Part shown: positions 1-6,075 of the stretch, piece by piece
How positions within the stretch are numbered: the stretch's first letter is position 1
How the letters are laid out: every line of letters starts with the position of its first letter
NCBI GenBank assembly: GCA_016234305.1
Contig: JACRFM010000012.1
Location: 1-18,652 of the forward strand
Direction of reading: 5' to 3'
Length of the DNA stretch: 18,652 nt
Source of the DNA: Candidatus Kerfeldbacteria bacterium
GTDB lineage: Bacteria; Patescibacteriota; Patescibacteriia; Veblenbacterales; UBA10138
The notes under the pieces: generated by a model
Told to the model about the DNA's origin: nothing
Seen by the model: only the letters and a program-made list of their open reading frames with translations
Databases searched by the model: none
Position numbers and translations under genes: made by a program

Positions 1-1177
1 AACCCTGGCCATCATCACCGACTGGCGTAGCCAATAAATTTGTAGCGCCAGTGGTTAAATCAACCCGCCAAACTGAGTCTGGCACGCCGCCGGCCAGTTC
101 CCGCACCAAGCCAGCGCCTTCCGGCAAATCAGTGGGCACGGCGCAATAAGCATAAGTACCGGTAAGATTGCACTTATCAGCCCAAGTACCTAAATTTAAA
201 TTTTGTTTATTTAACCCCGCACGGTCAGGCGTACCGTCAACCAGCCAGAGCGAAGGACGAAACCCGGTTTTATCGCTAAATACCGAATATAATAAACGTT
301 TGCCATCAGGTGTCCATTTGGGCTCAAAGCCACGGCCGTCTATATACAAACCTTTAAAATTTTCCTGATTAAAACCAACCAGCAAAACCTGTTGGGTAAA
401 AGCGCCGGAAGGCTCGCCGGTACGCGACAAAGCAATTACCTGATTATTGGGCGACCATTCCACGTCTACCTTGTCCGCGTTATCACCCATTGGCTCCACG
501 CCCCTTAGAGCCGAGCCGTCGCTATTTACAGCCACTACCCAACGATCGCCAATATCATTACCCATGTACTTACCGGCAATTTTACTTCCATCGGGCGACC
601 AGGAAAAATTTTCCATTTCGCGAGGCAGGGAATATTGTTTTTTGGATTTAAAATCATAAACTACGTTTGAACCGTCAGGAAATTCCAGTATCGCGCTGCT
701 ACTAGTCGGCGACCAGGTAGCTTTCTGCACATTGCAATACTGGTCGCTGGTCAATGCCTTTTTACTGCCGTCAGGTGATAATTCATAAAACTGGCAAGTG
801 GCCAAGTCATAATAACGCACCGCGGCGCCGTTGGCAGTGGGAAAACCGCTGGAATTATCGCTTAAAACTTTGGTTAAAGTATTACCTCCGTTAGCTACCA
901 TGGAAACTGCTTCGCCGCCACCAGTTACTGGCTGCCCGCCTTCGCCGGCTGGCGGTAAATTGGTCTGTCCGGTTTCACCAACATTAACTCCGCCTGGCCC
1001 GGTTGATGGAAAACCGCCCGCACCTGGCTGGTTAGTATTAATAATCGGCGGTGGAGTTGGCCGCCAAATCGCGTAAATAATATAGCCTAAAACAATTACG
1101 GCGATAACAATCGCCACTATTAAAAAAAACTTTTTCTTGTCCACATTTTCCCAAAAGTAGCGAAGGTTATCCAGCAT
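1..1177 (-). CDS. Membrane-anchored TolB/WD40-like beta-propeller protein (C-terminus outside window)
   Basis: An open minus-strand frame starts with ATG at 1177-1175 and stays open to the window edge (392 codons). The N-terminus (about residues 1-18) is short and charged, with KKK just before one hydrophobic helix (about 17-39, ending IYAIWR), so it is a signal anchor. A Pro/Gly-rich linker (about 40-90) follows, then PD40/TolB-type propeller blades with repeated motifs such as LSPDGSKK, WSPDGSKIAG, WSPNNQVIA and WTPDGKRLLYS. The domain should be outside the cell. TolB-like propellers usually bind proteins or sugars; the partner here is unknown. The gene begins 15 nt after the hepT stop. Its first 39 codons are duplicated at 2676-2791, just downstream of the pilin-like gene, so it may once have been the last gene of the secretion operon. 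No clear Shine-Dalgarno precedes the start. Confidence 0.8.
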   Translation of the reverse strand, partial: MLDNLRYFWENVDKKKFFLIVAIVIAVIVLGYIIYAIWRPTPPPIINTNQPGAGGFPSTGPGGVNVGETGQTNLPPAGEGGQPVTGGGEAVSMVANGGNTLTKVLSDNSSGFPTANGAAVRYYDLATCQFYELSPDGSKKALTSDQYCNVQKATWSPTSSSAILEFPDGSNVVYDFKSKKQYSLPREMENFSWSPDGSKIAGKYMGNDIGDRWVVAVNSDGSALRGVEPMGDNADKVDVEWSPNNQVIALSRTGEPSGAFTQQVLLVGFNQENFKGLYIDGRGFEPKWTPDGKRLLYSVFSDKTGFRPSLWLVDGTPDRAGLNKQNLNLGTWADKCNLTGTYAYCAVPTDLPEGAGLVRELAGGVPDSVWRVDLTTGATNLLATPVGDDGQG

Positions 1178-1192
1178 TTTTGTATAAAAAAA

Positions 1193-1540
1193 TTAAAGCG
1201 TCTTAAATATTTTTGTTAAAAAAGCATTAATTTCACTTTTCAACAAAGGTAAATCTGCCTGAACTGTTTTCCAAACGGCTTCCAAATCAACGCTAAAATA
1301 ATCATGAACAAGTTTATCCCTCATACTAGTAATAACTTCCCACGGTAAAACTTCAAGCTTAGACTTAGTCGGCGCGGAAACGCGCTTAGCCGCCTCGCCA
1401 ATAATCTCCAGTTGACGCATTACTCCCGCCTGCAAAAGCCCATTAACCAAAAACTCCGCCTGACTACATCCGGATATATATTCTTCAATGCTAGTCACGG
1501 CATCAACAATATGCCGCAAATATATTTCATCGCGATCCAT
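1193..1540 (-). CDS. hepT: HepT-like HEPN ribonuclease toxin (DUF86)
   Basis: A 115-aa all-helical protein of the usual HepT length. It carries the HEPN catalytic signature R-x4-H-x-Y as RDKLVHDY (R74, H79, Y81), preceded by the family motif QLEIIGEAAKRVS (about 43-55) and followed by VDLEAVWKTVQADLP. HEPN toxins of this family are metal-independent RNases. In characterised MntA/HepT pairs the tyrosine of the motif is AMPylated by the partner, which blocks activity. The start overlaps the end of mntA by 14 nt, the usual translationally coupled arrangement. All key residues are present, so it is predicted active. The TolB-like gene follows 15 nt downstream and may be co-transcribed. Confidence 0.92.
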   Translation of the reverse strand: MDRDEIYLRHIVDAVTSIEEYISGCSQAEFLVNGLLQAGVMRQLEIIGEAAKRVSAPTKSKLEVLPWEVITSMRDKLVHDYFSVDLEAVWKTVQADLPLLKSEINAFLTKIFKTL

Positions 1541-1823
1541 AAACTATTTTAAGATCCTTAAACACCTTAGGACGAAGATACGGGTGCAGGGCACTTTCTG
1601 TTACCAAATCGATTCTGCGTCCAAGCTTATAACTTAAATCCTGTTCAATTTTAATAATTTCAAATAAACTTTTGGGATTAGTAAAACGAACCAATAAATC
1701 AATATCGCTATTTTCATTAGCCTCACCGCGGGTGTAAGAACCGAATATACCAACTAAAGATACACCACGGCTTCGGAGAAATGAGGTTAAAAGGGTATTT
1801 ATATTATCTGTTGATTCAACCAT
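1527..1823 (-). CDS. mntA: MntA-like minimal nucleotidyltransferase antitoxin
   Basis: A 98-aa minimal nucleotidyltransferase. The signature GS-x10-D-x-D is intact (G28 S29, then D40 and D42 in NSDIDLLV), and a third acidic residue follows in RRIDLV (D72). In the known pairs this enzyme transfers AMP from ATP onto the HEPN toxin and neutralises it. It is the first gene of the two-gene module and overlaps hepT by 14 nt. A weak promoter-like TTGGCA/TAAATA pair (16-nt spacer, 1828-1855) lies directly upstream, but the -10 would be only 4 nt from the ATG, so I do not list it separately. The module sits in a repeat-rich islet between the pilin-like gene and the TolB-like gene. Confidence 0.92.
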   Translation of the reverse strand: MVESTDNINTLLTSFLRSRGVSLVGIFGSYTRGEANENSDIDLLVRFTNPKSLFEIIKIEQDLSYKLGRRIDLVTESALHPYLRPKVFKDLKIVYGSR

Positions 1824-2067
1824 AAATTATTTAGTTAATTAAAAATTTTTGCCAAGGTAGCCATTTAAATAGCTTCAAAGTTATAGGTTATAGGTTGCAA
1901 TGTCATGGTGAGCATTAGTAAGGTCGTAGCTTCGCTAGATCTTACCTAGATCTGATGTAGCCAGACAATCCCGCCAGTACTAACCAGATTGCCACGTCGC
2001 CCCGCTGGCCAGCGGGGCTTCCTCGCAATGGCAACAAAAGAGGTTTGAAACCATCTGATTAAGCTTT
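1824..2067. repeat. Gene-free repeat region with a BIME-like palindromic unit
   Basis: No gene is visible. Around 1881-1897 a 7-bp unit (TTATAGG) is repeated in tandem. At 1984-2032 is a unit with conserved ends CCAGATTGCCACGTCGC and CTCGCAATGGC enclosing a perfect 20-bp palindrome at 1999-2018 (GCCCCGCTGG plus its reverse complement). The ends can also pair (ATTGC/GCAAT). The same ends recur at 17154-17257 and 17479-17513. The stretch GTAGCTTCGCTAGATCT nearby has a close inverted relative at about 17425-17445. Confidence 0.75.
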
Positions 2068-2310
2068 TTACTTAATTTTTAACATAATTCGCCAAAAATT
2101 GCGGCTCTTGTCGTCTAAATCGCGACTTCCTTGCGCTACTTTTTTTATGACGGCTAAACCGTAAAACCGTTTTATAAACTGCCAATCTGAAGAATCGCCA
2201 AATTTCAACACCCGTTCAATCACAAACTGGCGGTGTTTTTTAAAATTTAAAGAATCTTTATCAATATCCCAAAATAAGGCGGGCGAAAACTTAATTAATG
2301 GTGATTGCAT
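2068..2310 (-). CDS. DUF6922-type small protein
   Basis: An 80-aa protein starting MQSPLIKFSPALFWDIDKDS. It matches, from memory, the small DUF6922 family: LFWD near the N-terminus, then H-x(2)-FVIERVLKFGD, an FYG motif and a terminal SRxLxxKxxNFW pattern. Family members often sit beside a nucleotidyltransferase of AbiEii type and are suspected of toxin-antitoxin or defence roles; no such partner is next to it here. A longer frame reaches back to 2409, but I place the start at 2310 because a strong promoter (2317-2345) would begin transcription at this ATG and the upstream 33 residues do not look like the family. Function unknown. Confidence 0.7.
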   Translation of the reverse strand: MQSPLIKFSPALFWDIDKDSLNFKKHRQFVIERVLKFGDSSDWQFIKRFYGLAVIKKVAQGSRDLDDKSRNFWRIMLKIK

Positions 2311-2316
2311 AAATAG

Positions 2317-2345
2317 ATTATAGCATAATTTAAGCTTTTTGACAA
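2317..2345 (-). promoter_or_regulatory. Sigma70-type promoter of the DUF6922 gene, probably leaderless
   Basis: On the minus strand TTGTCA (2345-2340) is followed by a 17-nt spacer and a perfect TATAAT (2322-2317). Six nucleotides then precede the ATG at 2310, so the expected transcription start falls on or next to the start codon. No Shine-Dalgarno sequence is present. Confidence 0.7.
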
Positions 2346-2378
2346 ACAAAAAACAGTTAACCCAAAGGTGACACAGGG

Positions 2379-2398
2379 TAGGCTTAAGGTTAAGCCTA
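2379..2398. repeat. Perfect 9-bp hairpin upstream of the DUF6922 promoter
   Basis: TAGGCTTAA, a GG loop and its exact reverse complement form a near-continuous palindrome. An outer AGTTAA/TTAACT pair (2355-2360 and 2399-2404) encloses it. It lies about 35 bp upstream of the -35 box and could be a terminator from upstream or a regulatory site. Confidence 0.5.
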
Positions 2399-2430
2399 TT
2401 AACTATCATGCGTTGCCTTAATTCGCGAAC

Positions 2431-2660
2431 TTAGATCCCGAAACAAGTTCGGGATGACAATAGTAAACCTGTCCTGACGACAGGTCAGTATTCAAGATGA
2501 TAGAGGTGATAGCATCAAATAACGCTTGCTGTCTGATCACGCCAACAGCGGGAGAAGAATCAAATATTTTATTTGACTCTTAGAGATTCTTCAGTGGTTC
2601 CGAAAGTCATCAAAGCTCCTTCAGAATGATGCTACTAGGTCTATTTTATAATTCAAAATA
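2431..2660. repeat. REP-like hairpin cluster in gene-free region
   Basis: No gene is visible between the DUF6922 promoter and the broken gene at 2676. Three hairpins are present: 2435-2455 (ATCCCGAA/TTCGGGAT, 5-nt loop), 2467-2485 (ACCTGTC/GACAGGT) and 2554-2592 (GAAGAATC/GATTCTTC enclosing TCAAATA/TATTTGA). The segment 2590-2625 reads on the minus strand like the common CATTCTGAAGGAGC...GAAGAATCT dispersed repeat, which recurs in related form at 17289-17386. Confidence 0.65.
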
Positions 2661-2675
2661 ATTTAGTCACTACGA

Positions 2676-2791
2676 CCGCCAAATCGCGTAAATAACATAG
2701 CTTAAAACAATTATGGCCATAACAATCACCAACATTAAAAAAACTTTTTCTTGTCCACATTTTCCCAAAAGTAGCGAAGATTATCCAACAT
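2676..2791 (-). pseudogene. Truncated, frameshifted copy of the 5' end of the TolB-like gene
   Basis: This 116-bp stretch aligns with 1061-1177, the first 39 codons of the beta-propeller gene, with about nine substitutions and one missing A in a homopolymer run (seven A here, eight there). The missing base creates a TAA at codon 19. Homology stops abruptly after the IWR codons. It sits directly downstream of the pilin-like gene. The two copies are direct repeats enclosing the DUF6922 and mntA/hepT genes, suggesting insertion of that islet with a duplicated or recombined 5' end. Confidence 0.85.
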
Positions 2792-2864
2792 AAACCTTTA
2801 AATTTATATTTATTATAACAAGATTCACTTATAAAAACAAAACTTTTGTCTATACAAAAAATAA

Positions 2865-4328
2865 TTATTTGCCCTCACAAACCCACATACCACCAACAGA
2901 TATTGTTGGGTTTATTATATCAATTCCTAATGCTTGTAGAACAGCAGCCGGAACTGTTAAACCGTGTGGCACATTGACAGAATATCTGCGAGTTACACAA
3001 TCTTTCTTACATAAATCTCTATTACACAAAGCAAAATTGTTACCTGATACTGCCGAAGTTACCGCCTTACCACCAAAAATAGCCCCCAGACTAGATAAAA
3101 CTGTTCCACCAAGACTGAAGGTGTTATTTAAATCACTACAACTAGAAATAGCTGCACATTGCTTGATTATGTCGGATGGTGTAAATAATCTACAAGTACT
3201 ATAGTAAACAGTACCGTATTCCTGTGCCCAAGCACAAATGTTACCATTCTTACTAAATTTTCTACAAGTACTATCATAAATACCATACTTACCGCCATTA
3301 TCACCGTGAACACTCTCAGCCACACTCTTAGTTATGGATTCACAGGCTTCTGCTGGCGTCAGGCATTCATAATCTTTTGACTTTCCACTGGCATCCACCT
3401 CTTTACTGCTATTTACCTCATAGCAACCCTTTCCTTGAAATGGACAAACTTTTCCTACACATTGATTACCATCAATGGTTGTCACATAGCCACATTTAAT
3501 ATCTGTCTTATAAATGGGGTCCTTTTCCGGACACCAACTACCAAACTGCTCGGTTCTTATCTTGTCTAAATCTAATCCGGTTAATTCAACCAATTTTGGA
3601 TTTATTAAATTAAGCAAAGTATAGGATACTAGAGTTAACACTAAACCAATAATAGCGGCAAATATAGTGCCATTAGCATTTTTTACATTCTCAGCATTAC
3701 CGGCTGCCATAATGCGTTTAAATCCGCCCCACATAATCATAACTACGGCCACCACCGCCATAAAACCAACAAAGAATTTATAAAAATAAGCCAGATACTC
3801 CGGGAAACCACCGCTAAATTCTTGGGATAATCCCGGTATTGGAACCTGCAGTTTTATTTTGGGCGGTTTAACAAAACAACGAGCTGTCTGTTTATCGCCC
3901 AGCGGCGTACAATTTGGCGACCTCTTTCCGTCTTTGTCAAAAACCCCATCAGCATTGTTGCATTCGTCTTCAGTCCAACATTTATTTACCGAGGCTGATT
4001 TATCTTCGCCAAACGGTTTTTGGCATTGGTTATCTAAATATGGCTGACAAACACGTGAGTAACATACTTCTGGTTGAGTCGCGATGGAAATGCAACTCTT
4101 TGCTTTTAAAACTTTTCCATTTTCATCTTTAAATTGGTCTATATAACATTTATCCGTTGACACTTCTTTACAATAGACGCCATCAATTTTTATATTATTG
4201 GAGTATGAGCCGTCGCTGTTTGTTTCATAACACTTGCAAGAAGCGGCCCAAACCGGTGAAACTAAAAATAACCCTAGAAATATAAAAAATAAAGGTACGA
4301 TTGCGACGTAAATAAAATTTTTTTTCAT
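2865..4328 (-). CDS. Large Cys-rich VirB2/TrbC-like pilin-type protein
   Basis: From the ATG at 4328 this is 487 aa. It begins with a Sec signal peptide (MKKNF, hydrophobic core, VWAA at about 26-29), then a Cys-rich domain (about 30-155), an amphipathic GGFPEYLAYFYKF segment, and two membrane helices (about 183-203 and 220-243) separated by FKRIMAAGNAENVKNANG. That pair is the arrangement typical of VirB2/TrbC-like pilins of CPR bacteria. A second Cys-rich region fills the C-terminal half, with related units YGIYDSTCRKF and YGTVYYSTCRLF. Classical VirB2 is only about 100 aa, so both flanking domains are additions, probably disulfide-bonded outside the cell. A longer frame starts at 4382, overlapping the upstream stop as ATGA, but would bury the signal peptide after 18 residues. 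Last intact gene of the secretion operon. Confidence 0.8.
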   Translation of the reverse strand: MKKNFIYVAIVPLFFIFLGLFLVSPVWAASCKCYETNSDGSYSNNIKIDGVYCKEVSTDKCYIDQFKDENGKVLKAKSCISIATQPEVCYSRVCQPYLDNQCQKPFGEDKSASVNKCWTEDECNNADGVFDKDGKRSPNCTPLGDKQTARCFVKPPKIKLQVPIPGLSQEFSGGFPEYLAYFYKFFVGFMAVVAVVMIMWGGFKRIMAAGNAENVKNANGTIFAAIIGLVLTLVSYTLLNLINPKLVELTGLDLDKIRTEQFGSWCPEKDPIYKTDIKCGYVTTIDGNQCVGKVCPFQGKGCYEVNSSKEVDASGKSKDYECLTPAEACESITKSVAESVHGDNGGKYGIYDSTCRKFSKNGNICAWAQEYGTVYYSTCRLFTPSDIIKQCAAISSCSDLNNTFSLGGTVLSSLGAIFGGKAVTSAVSGNNFALCNRDLCKKDCVTRRYSVNVPHGLTVPAAVLQALGIDIINPTISVGGMWVCEGK

Positions 4329-4378
4329 ACTGGAAATCAATAAGTACCAAAATCCATTATTATATAAACATTCAAGGA

Positions 4379-4786
4379 TCATCCTTTTAGAACTGTTGTT
4401 ATTAAATCAATTAATGAACCAAAACCTACCCAGCCTAATCCTTTTACGCAATCAACCGGCGTAGTCACGCACCAATAGCCTAAACCAGATACAGCTACCA
4501 CCCCAATTATTGTCCAAGTTACCCAAGCGACAGGAGGTACAATAAAAATTTCTGCTAATATACTGCCTACCCATATTAATATACGCCTCTTAACCTGCTT
4601 TTTAATTACAGCAGCCGCTTGTTGTTTTGCACCCTCACCGCCAATTTTCATCATTTTAGCGTATTGGCTAGTGGCAGCAATCTGTTTTTGCTCCTCTAAG
4701 CGCTTATTCAGTTCCTCCAGACGCGCCTGCTGCTGAACTTCAGCCAATTGAGATTCATAATCTTGGGCTTGGTTATTAACCACCAT
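4379..4786 (-). CDS. Small membrane protein with N-terminal coiled coil
   Basis: A 135-aa protein I do not recognise. Residues about 8-36 are a Glu/Gln/Leu-rich coiled coil. A basic stretch KKQVKRR (62-68) precedes two closely spaced hydrophobic helices (about 69-84 and 87-105), and two Cys (106 and 113) lie after them in a loop. The position between the VirB8-like and pilin-like genes suggests an accessory subunit of the same machine; this is inference. Its last bases overlap a possible upstream start of the pilin-like gene. The 35 nt at its start are nearly identical to those at the start of the VirB4 gene (7948-7982). Confidence 0.7.
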   Translation of the reverse strand: MVVNNQAQDYESQLAEVQQQARLEELNKRLEEQKQIAATSQYAKMMKIGGEGAKQQAAAVIKKQVKRRILIWVGSILAEIFIVPPVAWVTWTIIGVVAVSGLGYWCVTTPVDCVKGLGWVGFGSLIDLITTVLKG

Positions 4787-4953
4787 GATAAGAAAATTAA
4801 AATTTAAATATCAAAAAATATATTAAGTCAAAAGTTAGAAGTCAAAACTCAAAACTGCAAGTAAAAATTCAAAACTTTTTACTTTTAACTTGTACTTTTG
4901 ATCTTTGACCTTTGAGTTTTGGGTTTCCATATTGTCATTTTCCATTTTGATTT
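4787..4953. repeat. Inverted pair of 7-bp-periodic AT-rich arrays
   Basis: No gene. The left part has TCAAAAN units at 4828, 4842 and 4849 (multiples of 7). The right part (about 4874-4926) reads on the plus strand as repeated heptamers of ACTTTTG, ATCTTTG, ACCTTTG, AGTTTTG type. The two halves are inverted relative to each other (CAAAACTCAAA on the left, TTTGAGTTTTG on the right), so the transcript could fold back. Confidence 0.6.
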
Positions 4954-5007
4954 TGGTTGCCTCGTGCAACCATCCCGATGGCCATCGGGATAAAAGCTAA
5001 GCTTTTA
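4954..5007. repeat. 54-bp multi-hairpin repeat, copy 1
   Basis: Identical to 8884-8937 except at one base (4998 T, 8928 G), in the same orientation. It holds three adjacent palindromes: GGTTGC/GCAACC with a 5-nt loop, the perfect 20-bp palindrome ATCCCGATGG with its reverse complement, and AAAAGC/GCTTTT. The TAA stop of the VirB8-like gene (5005-5007) is its last codon. It may stabilise or terminate the transcript. Confidence 0.85.
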
Positions 5008-5637
5008 ATTTTGAGTTAATTGGTTTCCGTTAATCCACTCAGCATCACTAATGAGCCACCTGTCGTTGACTTTTTCCAAATAGACCTTAATATCCTGATA
5101 ACGCAGTTGCGGCTCACCGGCACGACTAAAAGTTTCACTGCGTTGAGTAGTTAAATTTACCACCGCCTGGGTCAATGTCACCATCTTAATATCTTGAACT
5201 ATGACAACTTTTGTAGTTACTCCATAAAAAGGCAAAATAACATTTTGTGATAGCGAATTGGCGTTAATGACATTTTGCGTCCTTAATCTCATAGTATCGG
5301 TCAGTAAATAAGCCAGATTCTTTAAATTGGCAAAATTGGCATCAGTTGAATAAGTGCCGTATTTTTCCGCGAACCGGGCGGCTACATTCTTAACCTGGGT
5401 TTTATCATCTACTTTCTCTGCCACCACCGGCTGATTACTATAATTAAGCGGCATTTCAGTATTGCTACTTGGCTGATTATTTACCCCGCTGATGGGTTGA
5501 TTATTATTGGCAACTGTTTGCGTCTGGATTGGTTCGGTCGGGGTGACTGTTTTTTGAGACAAAAAGAAAAACAAACCCATAGCCATCAACAATACCAAGG
5601 CTAAACTGATTAAAATAATGATAAGACGACGAGACAC
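5005..5637 (-). CDS. Bitopic VirB8-like secretion-system protein
   Basis: A 210-aa protein with one N-terminal membrane helix (about 4-26, after MSRR), a Gln/Asn/Pro/Thr-rich linker (about 28-80) and a compact domain (about 82-205). The topology and domain size fit the VirB8/TcpC class of inner-membrane assembly factors with an NTF2-like fold. A helix-rich start (KNVAARFAEKYGTYS) and strands ending in IKVYLEKVNDRWLISDAEW are visible; the final 'W-x-I-x-x-x-x-W' pattern is common in such domains. The assignment is by topology, context and general pattern only. The start codon is GTG, 10 nt after the heptad array bounding the S23 gene, with no in-frame ATG upstream. Confidence 0.6.
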   Translation of the reverse strand: MSRRLIIILISLALVLLMAMGLFFFLSQKTVTPTEPIQTQTVANNNQPISGVNNQPSSNTEMPLNYSNQPVVAEKVDDKTQVKNVAARFAEKYGTYSTDANFANLKNLAYLLTDTMRLRTQNVINANSLSQNVILPFYGVTTKVVIVQDIKMVTLTQAVVNLTTQRSETFSRAGEPQLRYQDIKVYLEKVNDRWLISDAEWINGNQLTQN

Positions 5638-5646
5638 AACTAGAAA

Positions 5647-5681
5647 GAATTAAGAATTATGAATTAAGAATCACGAATAGT
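5647..5681. repeat. GAATNNN heptad array, five units (3' side of S23 copy 1)
   Basis: GAAT occurs at 5647, 5654, 5661, 5668 and 5675, exactly every 7 bp. The S23 stop codon (5664-5666) is inside it. It is inverted relative to the array at 6039-6073 on the other side of the gene. Confidence 0.9.
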
Positions 5682-6065
5682 TTTTGATTTTTTTATTAAG
5701 CCATTAATAACTTTATGAGTGTTAATAAACTGCTCGGCTAATTTATTAAAATCCTCAGTTTTAATGTAGCCAATATCACGAGCGATTAGTAACTGATTCT
5801 GCACTTCTGTAACTGAACCCTGGGCAATGGAGTAAAAATGGACTTTCTCAGAATAACTTTGGCGACTAAAGCCTTCAGCAATATTTGAAGTTATGGAAAC
5901 GGCCGCGCGGCGAAGTTGATCCACGAGAGCAAATAACTCTGTTTTAGGAAAATTAGTAGTTATCTTATAAACCATCAGAACCAATTTATGACCTTCCTGC
6001 CAAGCCAATAAGTCAGTAAACGTTTTTATTTTTGTATTATTCTTAATTCCTAATTCTTGATTCAT
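5664..6065 (-). CDS. S23/IVP-type four-helix bundle protein, copy 1
   Basis: 133 aa from the ATG at 6065. The family pattern is clear: an N-terminal FTDLLAWQEGHKLVLMVYKIT helix, then FPKTELFALVDQLRRAAVSI, SNIAEGF, and QGSVTEVQNQLLIARDIGYI, ending with a basic KKSKTIRDS tail. These proteins are encoded in 23S rRNA intervening sequences and, as related Avd proteins, in diversity-generating retroelements; they form oligomers with a basic surface and bind nucleic acid. This copy is intact and lies between virB4 and the VirB8-like gene, on the same strand. The start is inside one heptad array and the stop inside the inverted one. A longer frame back to 6131 overlaps virB4 and reads through repeat, so I reject it. 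Copy 2 is nearly identical in protein. Confidence 0.9.
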   Translation of the reverse strand: MNQELGIKNNTKIKTFTDLLAWQEGHKLVLMVYKITTNFPKTELFALVDQLRRAAVSITSNIAEGFSRQSYSEKVHFYSIAQGSVTEVQNQLLIARDIGYIKTEDFNKLAEQFINTHKVINGLIKKSKTIRDS

Positions 6066-6073
6066 AATTCTGT
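6039..6073. repeat. ATTCNNN heptad array, five units (5' side of S23 copy 1)
   Basis: ATTC occurs at 6039, 6046, 6053, 6060 and 6067, exactly every 7 bp, and contains the S23 start codon (6063-6065). The array ends 2 nt from the virB4 TAG stop at 6076. Confidence 0.9.
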
Positions 6074-6075
6074 TT

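Noticed and set aside
2311..2409. N-terminal extension of the DUF6922 protein to the ATG at 2409
   Set aside because: The extension translates a hairpin and the promoter itself, and the predicted transcript starts at 2310.
2869..3204. Plus-strand frames opposite the pilin-like gene and the VirB6-like gene (for example 2869-3204, 3914-4132, 13180-13419)
   Set aside because: They lie antisense to clear long minus-strand genes and encode low-complexity peptides without family features.
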